DNA of 64,000 nucleotides, taken from contig CADAKY010000001.1 in assembly GCA_902788575.1 (NCBI GenBank), forward strand, positions 1-64,000, in the 5' to 3' direction. Positions 26,013 through 34,345 of the stretch are shown piece by piece. The first letter of the stretch is position 1, and each line of letters opens with the position of its first letter. Source of the stretch: an uncultured bacterium. Its GTDB lineage: Bacteria > Cyanobacteriota > Vampirovibrionia > Gastranaerophilales > Gastranaerophilaceae. The notes beneath the pieces are model-generated. The model was not told the DNA's origin. It did not search any database and saw only the letters and a list, made by a program, of their open reading frames with translations. The translations under genes were made by a program, and so were the position numbers.

Positions 26013-27176
26013 CTAACGGCTTATTTTTTCAATAAACTTTTTGAGCCTTTCCATTGCTAGCTTTAAGTTATCAAGAGAATAAGCGTAAGAAATTCTCACA
26101 AACCCTTCTCCGCTTTCTCCAAAAGCATTTCCGGGAACAAGGGCTACGCGTTCTTCCTGCAAAAATCTTGTTGCAAATTCTTCACTCGTCATTCCGAATT
26201 TTTTTACGGAAGGGAACACATAAAATGCACCAAACGGTTCGAAACATTCAAGCCCCATTTCTTTAAATGAATTCAGCAAAAATCTTCTGCGTCCGTCATA
26301 AGCTTCACGCATTTCTTCTATATCACTATCACCGTTTTTAATTGCTTCCACAGCAGCATACTGACTTGTAGTAGGAGCACACATTATAGAAAATTGGTGA
26401 ATCTTTGTCATTTGTTTAATTATTTTTTGCGGACCGCAAGCATATCCGAGTCTCCATCCTGTCATTGCATAAGCTTTTGAAAACCCGTTTATTAAAATTG
26501 TTCGTTCCTGCATCCCTTCACATTGCGCAATAGAGTAATGTTCGCCTTTATAAGTCAATGCACCATATATTTCATCAGACATTACATAAATATCATTTTC
26601 AACACAAATTTTAGCAATTTTTTCAAGGTCATCCTTTTCCATAATTGCACCCGTAGGATTGTTCGGAAAGGGCAGAATCAAAAGCTTTGTATTTTCAGTG
26701 ATTGCACTCTTGAGCTCATCCGGCATCAATTTAAAATTATTTTCAGCTTTTAAATTTATAATAACAGGTTTTGCACCGGCTAAAAGCGCACATGGATAAT
26801 ATGAAACGTATGCCGGCTGAGGAATAATAACTTCATCATCGGGATTGATTAATGCTCTCATCCCGATATCAATAGCCTCCGAACCACCGACCGTCACGAG
26901 AACTTCATTATTAGGATTGTATTCGATATTATGTTTTCGTTTTATATAATTGCAAATCTCACCCCTAAGTTCTTTCAGCCCTGCATTAGAAGTATAGAAC
27001 GTTTTTCCGCGCTCTAATGCATAAATTCCTTCATCTCTTACGTGCCAAGGTGTATCAAAATCAGGCTCACCTACACCAAGCGAAATTGCGTCTTTCATTT
27101 CATGCACTATATCAAAGAATTTTCTTATGCCTGATGGCTGAATTCCTTCAACTATTTTACTTAACGGTTTTGTCAT
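26013..27176 (-). CDS. Class I/II aminotransferase
   Basis: 387 residues, fold type I PLP enzyme. VTVGGSEAIDIG binds the cofactor phosphate, NNPTG lies at 172-176, SDEIYG has the cofactor Asp, and K234 in NGFSKAYAMTGWRLGY forms the Schiff base. The sequence fits the AspC/AlaT/PatA-like branch; the amino-acid substrate cannot be settled by eye. Its start overlaps the Lrp/AsnC gene by 4 bases, so it may be controlled by that regulator in response to the amino acid it handles. Confidence 0.92.
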   Translation of the reverse strand: MTKPLSKIVEGIQPSGIRKFFDIVHEMKDAISLGVGEPDFDTPWHVRDEGIYALERGKTFYTSNAGLKELRGEICNYIKRKHNIEYNPNNEVLVTVGGSEAIDIGMRALINPDDEVIIPQPAYVSYYPCALLAGAKPVIINLKAENNFKLMPDELKSAITENTKLLILPFPNNPTGAIMEKDDLEKIAKICVENDIYVMSDEIYGALTYKGEHYSIAQCEGMQERTILINGFSKAYAMTGWRLGYACGPQKIIKQMTKIHQFSIMCAPTTSQYAAVEAIKNGDSDIEEMREAYDGRRRFLLNSFKEMGLECFEPFGAFYVFPSVKKFGMTSEEFATRFLQEERVALVPGNAFGESGEGFVRISYAYSLDNLKLAMERLKKFIEKISR

Positions 27177-27655
27177 AGAGAAACAACTTCCCTCTCGTCT
27201 TCAATTTTTTCATCCACAATTGTACCGTGATCTTTATATTTTTTTAGAATAAAGTGCGTTCCGGTACTTAAAATACTTTCCATTGTTGAAAGTTTTTCGG
27301 AAACAAACATTGCAATGTCTTTAAGAGATTTTTCTTCCAAAGTTAAAAGCAAATCAAAACCGCCGGAAATCAAATATACATCACGGACTTCCGGATAATT
27401 GTATATTCTGGAAGCAATTCTGTCAAACCCTTGTCCTCTTTGCGGAGTAACTTTAACTTCTATAAGAGCTGTAACTTTTTCAATATCAGTCTTTTCCCAG
27501 TTTATAAGTGTATGATAACCGCAAATTACTCCCGTTTCTTCAAGCTTTTGAAGTTCGTTTGCAACTTCTATTTCTTCTTTATTAAGCATTACCGCCAAAT
27601 CTTTTAACCCGATTCTGCTGTTTTTTTCTATAATTGAAAGAAGTTTATCTCTCAT
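27173..27655 (-). CDS. Lrp/AsnC-family transcription regulator
   Basis: 160 residues: an N-terminal winged helix-turn-helix (about 5-60, ENSRIGLKDLAVMLNKEE) and a C-terminal ligand-binding RAM domain (65-150, with the ISGGFDLLLTLE stretch). Such proteins form octamers that sense amino acids. First gene of a two-gene unit with the aminotransferase. Local regulation is inferred from the overlap. Confidence 0.93.
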   Translation of the reverse strand: MRDKLLSIIEKNSRIGLKDLAVMLNKEEIEVANELQKLEETGVICGYHTLINWEKTDIEKVTALIEVKVTPQRGQGFDRIASRIYNYPEVRDVYLISGGFDLLLTLEEKSLKDIAMFVSEKLSTMESILSTGTHFILKKYKDHGTIVDEKIEDEREVVSL

Positions 27656-27667
27656 AAAAAACGCTCC

Positions 27668-28288
27668 TTATCTTATAAAATTAGTACGAATTTTTTCCTC
27701 TGCTTCGGGTTTTGTAATACCCATCTTTTTACCGGTTTCAATACATTTAAGAATCCATGCCATATTTTTTGCAAGGTTTCTCATTGTCTGCAGCCCTTCA
27801 CTATCTTGTTTTGCTTCTTCAGGAGTATTCCCGTGAATATTATTCCAATAATTTGATGTAATAATCGGCATATTATTTATTGAAAAATATTTATTTATAA
27901 CATCAAAACTTGCTGTTGTACCGGAACGTCTTGCAGAAGCTACCGCAGCCGCTGGTTTATATGCAAAAGCATTTGAGCCGGAATAAAAAGCCCTATCCAT
28001 AAAAGAGAGAAGTCTTCCCGCAGGATGAGCATAATATACCGGAGTCCCGAATACGAATCCGTCAAACCCTTTCGCTTTTTCGACAAAAGCATTAACTATA
28101 TCGTCATATACGCACTTGCCAATCTTTTTGCAAGCTTTGCATCCGGAGCAATCTCTTATTTCAGGATTCCCCAGCTGAAAAATTTCCGTATTTATACCTT
28201 CTTTATTTAAAGCAATAGAAATTTCTTCCAGAGCCGTATAAGTACATCCGTTTCTGTGTGAACTCCCGTTTATTAATAATACCTTCAT
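27668..28288 (-). CDS. Iron-sulfur flavoprotein-like NAD(P)H:FMN oxidoreductase
   Basis: 206 residues, flavodoxin-like fold. LLINGSSHRNGCT holds the FMN phosphate. C47, C50, C53 and C59 form C-x2-C-x2-C-x5-C, the compact motif of the Isf family that binds a [4Fe-4S] cluster next to FMN. FGTPVYYAHPAG is the second FMN loop. The start at 28288 has AAGGAG 8 bases upstream; the frame to 28336 is longer but unsupported. Electron donor and acceptor are unknown. It may work in oxygen or peroxide defence with the flavodiiron system, which is a guess. Confidence 0.88.
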   Translation of the reverse strand: MKVLLINGSSHRNGCTYTALEEISIALNKEGINTEIFQLGNPEIRDCSGCKACKKIGKCVYDDIVNAFVEKAKGFDGFVFGTPVYYAHPAGRLLSFMDRAFYSGSNAFAYKPAAAVASARRSGTTASFDVINKYFSINNMPIITSNYWNNIHGNTPEEAKQDSEGLQTMRNLAKNMAWILKCIETGKKMGITKPEAEEKIRTNFIR

Positions 28289-28386
28289 CTTTTTGCTCCT
28301 TCGTAAACTATTATACCGCAAAATAACCTTATACAACTGCTGGTATTTTTTTTATTTATGCTGTTTAATATATTATAGGGTATGTT

Positions 28387-30681
28387 ATGAAAATTTTACC
28401 GATTACACAAGCTGAAAACAAATATATCTATAATAAGAATAAAACAAATCTTTCTGCTCACAATATACAGCAAGATAATTTTAATATACCTTGTTATTAT
28501 CCGCTTAATTTCAAAGCTAAAAAAGTTAATATCGCATTAGAAAAAGAAAAACTTCTTAGGCAGCTAAACGAAATTCTGAAAAAAGATATTCCGGAAGAAA
28601 GCGAAGACGATATGATACTTCGCTTAACAGACGCCGTATCAAGATTTATTGCAAATAAATTTAAAAAACTGGAAAGAATAGATAGTCAAGCTAACATTAT
28701 ATACAACAGCACTTCTTTAACAGAAATTCAAAAATATGAATTTCTTAATAAACTAAAACGGGAATATTCAAGAATACAAAAACAGCTTCCGGATTATATG
28801 GAAAAACAAGCTGATGATGAAAAAACGGATTTTCTTTTAATAAACAAACTAAAATCTGCAATTCTCAACGGCAAGTATGATTTGAAAAAAGTTTTTATTT
28901 CTCATTATTCAAAATTAAATGATATATCAACAGCAGAAGAATTAAAATCAACATATCCCTATATACCGCTTCCGCAGCCGCCGGAGAAAGTAATTGCGGC
29001 AAAAATTGCAAAAAATCAAAATAAAGAATTTTATACTTTTTTTGATGAATGCAAAGAAAACGGCAACGTTGATTTATTAGAAGACTATTTGACTCAGGAA
29101 TTCCCTAAAATTCTATTATCGGCGTTCGCCAAAAATAAACCGACGGATACTGAGCTTATTGAACGACTTTATATGGCAATGGGTAAAGAAATGATAAAAC
29201 GATATGAATCAATCAAACAAAAAGATATGTTTGATTCTTTACCGATAAAAATTAAGCAAAAATCACCGATTATAACGGATGAAGAAATTAAACTTTTATC
29301 TCTTGATTATGACGATTATATTCTGAATGTTATAAGAGAAATTTATCTGAATCATAAAAAACCAAACGAAATTATATATTCTGACGGGAAAACAACCCTG
29401 AATTTATCCAAGATTCAGGATTCAGCATATAAATTCGAACGCTTTCCTGAAAAATATAAACAGTTTATAAAAATGGCTGAAAATATAAAACAAGCCGAAC
29501 GTACTTATGAAAATTTTTCAGAAGAAGAATTTAAGCAGAGAATGCTCTTTTATACTGATCTTATGGGTGAAAACGAAGAACTTTTAGAAAAAATGGTAGA
29601 ATTTGATTCCAGCATGTTTACCATAGAAGACAAAATTCAGCTTGCAAAAATGCTAAGAAAACTTGATATGGTATTTGATGAAGAAATGACTCTTAAAGAT
29701 GCCATTTTTGAAATTCATAAAGAGAACATAAAACCCACCGGAACAGTAAGAATAAATGAAACAAAAAGATCTGAAGCTATACAAAAATTCAAAGAAGAAC
29801 AAAAAACTGCCGCAAAATTGCGTGCTATACAGGAAGAATTTGATAATGCCATTAATTTCTTATACGAAAACAACCTGAATTATTCAGCAGAATTGGCATC
29901 ATTATATCGTCCCGTAACAATAGATAATGCCGGAGAAAATTACAAATTCATTATTGAAATTATTAAAAAATATTCCGGAAATAAAGATAATATTTCAAAT
30001 TTAAATAAAGAAATTGTATACTGGAATAAGTACATTGAAAGCAAAAAGAACAATTTAGATGGTGTCACAAAAGCAGAAGAATATGCAACACTGAAAGACG
30101 GAACAATAGATAAAATAAAAGCGGGAAAATATTTGTTTAATAAATCTCTCGTTGAATCCTATGATGACAACAAGAATTTACAAAGTAATGTCGGAAATAT
30201 GATTATGTCAATCGCTCAAGGTGATAAAGCAATAGAATATTTCTGCAAATATGATGATTACAAAATGACAGTTCAAAATAAAGGGAGCAGCATTAATACA
30301 CTATTAAACATATTTGATGAAAAATCAGATAAACAATTTTTAAAATATTTGATAATACAAGACTACATAAAAAATCCCACAACCGGAACAGTTACTCAAT
30401 CCGGAATGAAGCCTATTACTGCAAGCATAACACCTAAAGCAAAACAGGAGATTTATGATTATTATAGATTCCCTAAATGTATAGAACTCTTCTCCGCATT
30501 TGAAGATGCAATGAGCAAATTTGCAACAACAAAAGCCTCTTCAGGAATTAAAAAACTGGGCAGAAACAATGACTCCCTTTCAAATGTATATGAACTTAAA
30601 ATCATAGGCTACAAGGACCGCCTAATCTCTTATGACGGAACATACGTTTTTGATGAATTTTCACCGGTCGGAAGACACTAG
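28387..30681 (+). CDS. Large helical protein of unknown family
   Basis: 764 residues, Lys/Glu/Asn/Ile-rich and almost wholly helical. The N-terminus is disordered and ends in a short motif YYPLNFKAKK at about 38-47, after which the helical body begins. No signal peptide, membrane segment or known catalytic motif is visible. A TATTAT box lies 10 bases before the ATG and there is at most a weak AGGG site, so the transcript may be very short-leadered. I cannot assign a function. Tail to tail with ilvE. Confidence 0.8.
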   Translation: MKILPITQAENKYIYNKNKTNLSAHNIQQDNFNIPCYYPLNFKAKKVNIALEKEKLLRQLNEILKKDIPEESEDDMILRLTDAVSRFIANKFKKLERIDSQANIIYNSTSLTEIQKYEFLNKLKREYSRIQKQLPDYMEKQADDEKTDFLLINKLKSAILNGKYDLKKVFISHYSKLNDISTAEELKSTYPYIPLPQPPEKVIAAKIAKNQNKEFYTFFDECKENGNVDLLEDYLTQEFPKILLSAFAKNKPTDTELIERLYMAMGKEMIKRYESIKQKDMFDSLPIKIKQKSPIITDEEIKLLSLDYDDYILNVIREIYLNHKKPNEIIYSDGKTTLNLSKIQDSAYKFERFPEKYKQFIKMAENIKQAERTYENFSEEEFKQRMLFYTDLMGENEELLEKMVEFDSSMFTIEDKIQLAKMLRKLDMVFDEEMTLKDAIFEIHKENIKPTGTVRINETKRSEAIQKFKEEQKTAAKLRAIQEEFDNAINFLYENNLNYSAELASLYRPVTIDNAGENYKFIIEIIKKYSGNKDNISNLNKEIVYWNKYIESKKNNLDGVTKAEEYATLKDGTIDKIKAGKYLFNKSLVESYDDNKNLQSNVGNMIMSIAQGDKAIEYFCKYDDYKMTVQNKGSSINTLLNIFDEKSDKQFLKYLIIQDYIKNPTTGTVTQSGMKPITASITPKAKQEIYDYYRFPKCIELFSAFEDAMSKFATTKASSGIKKLGRNNDSLSNVYELKIIGYKDRLISYDGTYVFDEFSPVGRH

Positions 30682-30704
30682 TTACAAAAAATTTTTACGG
30701 ATAA

Positions 30705-31715
30705 TTATTTAATTTCCATAATCCAGCCTTCAGGTGCTTCAATTCTTCCCAACTGTATTCCGGTTAGTGTGTCATAAAGCTTTTGTGTAATTTCACCCGC
30801 CTTTTCCATGCCGGAAGGGAAAACAATCTCTTTTCCGTGGTCATTAACTTTTCCCACAGGAGAAAGTACTGCCGCCGTTCCGCAAAGTGCACATTCCTTC
30901 ATTTCATTCAATTCTTCTTTATAAATAATACGTTCTTCAACTTCAAGACCCAAATATTTTTGAGCTACATACATTAACGAACGTCTTGTTATTGAAGGTA
31001 AAATTGTAGAAGATTTTGGAGTTACAACTTTGTTATCCTTTGTTACAAATATAATATTTGCACCGCCTGTTTCTTCAATCTTTGTTCTTGTTGCGGAATC
31101 AAGATACATATTTTCGTTATACCCCTGTTTATGAGCATCAACAATTGCATGTAGGCTCATTGCATAATTCAAACCTGCCTTAACATGTCCGGTACCGAGA
31201 GGGGCGGCTCTGTCAAAATCAGGGATTCTAAGTGTAATAGGTTTAGCTCCGCCTTTAAAATACGGTCCCACCGGAGAAACAAAGATTCGGAACTGATATT
31301 CATCAGCCGGCTTTACACCCATTACAGGATTTGTCCCAAACATATAAGGACGAATGTACAGAGATGCTCCTGAACCATAAGGAGGAACTGATTCGATATT
31401 TTTTTTGACAACAGATTTAACAGCTTCCAAAAATCTTTCGGCAGGAAACGGAGGCATTTCAAGTCTTTGTGCTGATTGAATCATTCTTTGAGCGTTCAAA
31501 TCCGGTCTAAAACAAACTACTCTGCCGTCTACAGTTTTATATGCCTTTAATCCTTCAAAACAAGTTTGCGCATATTGCAAAACTCCGGCACTTTCATTTA
31601 ATACGACTTTTTCATCCGTAGTCAAAATTCCTTCATCCCACTTGCCGTCTTTATAATTTGAAACGTATCTATAATCAGTTTTTACATACCCGAAGCCTAA
31701 ATTCTTCCAATCCAT
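30705..31715 (-). CDS. ilvE: Branched-chain amino acid aminotransferase
   Basis: 336 residues, fold type IV PLP enzyme of the long BCAT form. YAQTCFEGLKAY, SLYIRPYMFGT, K179 in GTGHVKAGLNYA (Schiff base) and ECALCGTAAVLSP are diagnostic; the CALCGTA region is like the redox CxxC-type loop of some BCATs. It interconverts Leu, Ile and Val with their 2-oxo acids. A good SD (GGAGAAGAG) precedes the ATG. A terminator of the upstream rpsA gene separates the two units. Confidence 0.95.
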   Translation of the reverse strand: MDWKNLGFGYVKTDYRYVSNYKDGKWDEGILTTDEKVVLNESAGVLQYAQTCFEGLKAYKTVDGRVVCFRPDLNAQRMIQSAQRLEMPPFPAERFLEAVKSVVKKNIESVPPYGSGASLYIRPYMFGTNPVMGVKPADEYQFRIFVSPVGPYFKGGAKPITLRIPDFDRAAPLGTGHVKAGLNYAMSLHAIVDAHKQGYNENMYLDSATRTKIEETGGANIIFVTKDNKVVTPKSSTILPSITRRSLMYVAQKYLGLEVEERIIYKEELNEMKECALCGTAAVLSPVGKVNDHGKEIVFPSGMEKAGEITQKLYDTLTGIQLGRIEAPEGWIMEIK

Positions 31716-31744
31716 CTCTTCTCCTCCACATGTATAATTATAAC

Positions 31745-31771
31745 AAAAAAGAGAGCATAACTCTCTTTTTT
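31745..31771 (-). terminator. Terminator after the S1 gene
   Basis: An 11-bp perfect stem (31745-31755 with 31761-31771) around a 5-base loop, with T on the minus 3' side. It ends the S1 transcript 34 bases after the stop. Confidence 0.88.
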
Positions 31772-31804
31772 ATTATTAATATTTTATAAATTTATCTTTA
31801 TTTA

Positions 31805-32863
31805 CTAAACATCATCATCCGGCAAGCTTAGCGCTATACGTTTATCTTTAGCATTAAGTTTTATAATCTTTGTATCAATCTTTGCACCTGTCTCCAAAAC
31901 TTTTCCGCTGTTATTTTGATAAGCGATAACAGATGACTGAGGAAGAAGAGCTTCAACCCCCGGAAGTACTTCTACAAAAGCACCAAAAGGTTTTATTCTT
32001 GTTATCACACCCTCTTTAATATCACCTTCTTTTAATTCTTCTTCTGCTTTAATCCATGGATCAGGTTCTGTATTTTTAAGACTCAAGCTGATTCTTTGTT
32101 TTTTATAATCAATATCAATAATTTCTACATTGATTTCTTGCCCTACTTTAAGCAAATCTGTAGGATGCTCTACCCACTTCCAAGAAATTTGAGAAAGCGG
32201 AAGAAGGCAATCTACACCGCCTACATTTACAAAAGCGCCAAAATCCGTAATTCTTACAACCTCGCCTTTTACGACCTGACCGACTTCAATCTGGTCAAAT
32301 ACATTTTTGCGAACTTCCGCAAGATTTGTTTCAAATACCTTTTTATTTGAAAGTATCAAATTATTCTGAGTTTTGTCTAATGTTAAAATCTTAACTTCGA
32401 TTTTATCACCTGCATTACATACCGTTTCTCTTGCACACAATTGCCCTTGCGGAACAAAACCTTGTACACCGGATATATCAACAATAACACCGCCCTTAAC
32501 AACCTGAGTAACAACAGCAGCAATTGTTTCATCCGCTTCTTTGATTTTTTCCAGCTCTGCCCAGGTATGAGCGGCTGCTACTTTTTTGTATGAAAGAATA
32601 AACCTTCCGTTTTCATCACAATCTTGTGCAATTAAAAATTCATACTCTGTATTTTTTTCTAAAACTTCTTCAACCTTTGCTTTTTTATCCGAAGATACTT
32701 CATAAGGGGGAACAAATGCTGTACTTTTTGATCCGATATCTACAATCGCACCGTCTGCTTCATAAGCACATACAACACCTTTTACAATATCACCGCGTTT
32801 AAATTTATAATCATATTTTGTTAGTAGTGATTCGAACTCATCATCTGAATAATTGTCTGCCAT
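31805..32863 (-). CDS. rpsA: Ribosomal protein S1 (four S1 domains)
   Basis: 352 residues with four S1/OB repeats starting at about 20, 105, 190 and 275, marked by GDIVKGVV, ETIAAVVTQV, GQVVKGEVVRITDFGAFV and GDIKEGVITRIKPFGAFV. It is shorter than the six-repeat E. coli protein and closer to the compact forms of Cyanobacteria and Firmicutes. It delivers mRNA to the 30S subunit. An excellent promoter (TTGACC, 17 bases, TATAAT) lies 50-80 bases upstream. In a window where several genes lack Shine-Dalgarno sites, its domain content is relevant. Confidence 0.93.
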   Translation of the reverse strand: MADNYSDDEFESLLTKYDYKFKRGDIVKGVVCAYEADGAIVDIGSKSTAFVPPYEVSSDKKAKVEEVLEKNTEYEFLIAQDCDENGRFILSYKKVAAAHTWAELEKIKEADETIAAVVTQVVKGGVIVDISGVQGFVPQGQLCARETVCNAGDKIEVKILTLDKTQNNLILSNKKVFETNLAEVRKNVFDQIEVGQVVKGEVVRITDFGAFVNVGGVDCLLPLSQISWKWVEHPTDLLKVGQEINVEIIDIDYKKQRISLSLKNTEPDPWIKAEEELKEGDIKEGVITRIKPFGAFVEVLPGVEALLPQSSVIAYQNNSGKVLETGAKIDTKIIKLNAKDKRIALSLPDDDV

Positions 32864-32913
32864 TCTTAATATCCTTTACTGGTTATGAACATATTCGCTT
32901 GTCGCTATCCCAT

Positions 32914-32942
32914 ATTATAGCATGCTCATTGGGTTTGGTCAA
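32914..32942 (-). promoter_or_regulatory. rpsA promoter
   Basis: On minus, TTGACC (32937-32942) and a perfect TATAAT (32914-32919) separated by 17 bases. The transcript leader would be about 45 bases. Confidence 0.85.
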
Positions 32943-33017
32943 TCTGGGGGGAAAAGATATTGAAAAAGCAATCAATATTGTGACAAACTTGCACAATATT
33001 AGCTTTAATCGTGACAA

Positions 33018-33653
33018 TTATTTATTCACCGCTTGAAGAATTTCCATAATTGAGAAATAATGCGCCATTGCGCCAGCTATAACAAAAATGTGCCAGATTG
33101 TATGCATAAATTTTTTCTTTGAAAGATAGAAAACACATCCTGCAGAATAAAGAATTCCGCCTAACAAAAGCAGCCATACAGCAAAATGACTTGCATTATT
33201 CCAAATGGCATAAAACAAAAATAAAGACAGCCACCCCATCACCAAATATAGTCCTGTAGAAAGATATTTAAACTTTAAAGTAAGACATGAATATATAATA
33301 CCCGTTATTGCAAGATACCAAGTCATAGCAAGCAATGCGACAGAAAGCGGAAACGGAACAACAAGCAAAAGTATCGGTGTATAAGTTCCTGCAATCAACA
33401 TATATATTGCACTGTGGTCAATTTTCTGAAAAACTTTTTTTGCAGTTTCATTTACCATAGCATGATATAGCGTAGATGACTGAAACAATATAAACAAAGT
33501 TGCTCCGAAAATTGCAGTAGAAGCAGCTTCAATTGGTGATTTTGAATTCACTGCCAGCATTACAATAGCATATATTGACAACAACGCTCCGATAGAATGT
33601 GAAAACGCGTTTGCAAACTCTTCCGCCGGAGTGTACTTAACTTCATTACTCAT
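33018..33653 (-). CDS. trhA: Hemolysin III / TrhA family membrane protein
   Basis: 211 residues with seven membrane segments, the PAQR (adiponectin receptor-like) fold. Zinc-type histidines are seen in SSTLYH, DHSAIYMLIAGTYTP and the C-terminal HTIWH and MAHYF. Bacterial TrhA proteins have been linked to membrane lipid balance; the hemolysin name is historical. The start at 33653 is preceded by AAGGGG; the frame extends to 33674 without a better site. Confidence 0.93.
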   Translation of the reverse strand: MSNEVKYTPAEEFANAFSHSIGALLSIYAIVMLAVNSKSPIEAASTAIFGATLFILFQSSTLYHAMVNETAKKVFQKIDHSAIYMLIAGTYTPILLLVVPFPLSVALLAMTWYLAITGIIYSCLTLKFKYLSTGLYLVMGWLSLFLFYAIWNNASHFAVWLLLLGGILYSAGCVFYLSKKKFMHTIWHIFVIAGAMAHYFSIMEILQAVNK

Positions 33654-33727
33654 AGAATACCCCTTTTCATACAACGTATTTTACACATAATAATAACTTT
33701 ATTCAAGATTATTCTTAATATATTTTA

Positions 33728-34030
33728 TTAATTATTTTTCAACAAAATCGAAATAATTTCATATATTTGTTTTAATTGTTTTTTGTTACAATTTACAAGC
33801 AAAGAATTGATATTACCGAGCAATTTTTCATTCGAATCGGCTTTGGATGTAATAAGCTCAACCGGAGAAATATTAAAAGCTCTACAAATTCTGTCTATTG
33901 TTTTTGCCGTATGTTGATACCTGTTGCGCTCAATATTGGAAACTCCGTTTAAGCTTAGACCGATTTTTTCGGCAAAAGCTTCTTGAGTTAGATTATTTTT
34001 TAAACGCAGTTCTTTTATTAAAAAGCCGGA
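33728..34030 (-). pseudogene. XRE-family regulator remnant without a start codon
   Basis: The minus-strand frame reads LIKELRLKNNLTQEAFAEKI, then GLSLNGVSNIERNRYQ, a clear helix-turn-helix, and continues for a helical tail to a stop at 33728. The frame is closed upstream by TAA at 34031-34033 and contains no ATG, GTG or TTG before the HTH; it reads SGFLIKEL at the break. The HTH body is undamaged, so the loss is recent or a non-standard start is used. A promoter-like TTTACA and TTATTATT lie upstream. Confidence 0.65.
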
Positions 34031-34106
34031 TTACTTCGGGCTAATCGCCTTCGTAATAACAGAATAATAAAAAATGCTTTTATGTAAACATTCAACAAAC
34101 ATCAAA

Positions 34107-34137
34107 AGGCGGTTTGAGAAAATTTCTCAAACCGCCT
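34107..34137. terminator. Bidirectional palindromic terminator
   Basis: A 15-bp perfect inverted repeat (34107-34121 with 34123-34137) with GGCGG at its base and T-runs on both strands. It can end the acyl-CoA synthetase transcript arriving on minus, about 210 bases after its stop. Confidence 0.82.
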
Positions 34138-34345
34138 CTTTTACTTTATTCATTTTATACTGCGTCAACCCTCTTGAAGTCTTGCCATTGAGGCGGACAT
34201 ACAAGTCTTGAAATCTGTTTGCAATGCCGTTCAAGCAGCCGACCCAATATGAAAAGTTTTTCGCTTCCTTTTTTCAAAAAGGAAGAAAACCCTTTCTTTT
34301 ACCCCTACCCCTCTCCCTCAAGGGGTGAGGAGATGAGGTTATATT
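34138..34345. repeat. Gene-free spacer with two palindromes
   Basis: No gene is visible. Positions 34264-34285 are a 10-bp perfect hairpin (CTTCCTTTTT with its complement). Positions 34300-34335 are C-rich then G-rich (CCCCTCTCCC, then AAGGGGTGAGGAG), able to fold and unlike the base composition around it. This looks like a dispersed palindromic element. Confidence 0.5.

Noticed and set aside
26236-26260. GGTTCGAAAC resembling a tRNA T-loop
   Set aside because: It lies inside the aminotransferase gene and no cloverleaf or anticodon arm can be drawn around it.
34300-34335. C-rich/G-rich palindrome as a CRISPR repeat or attachment site
   Set aside because: Only one copy is present, with no spacers, cas genes or integrase.
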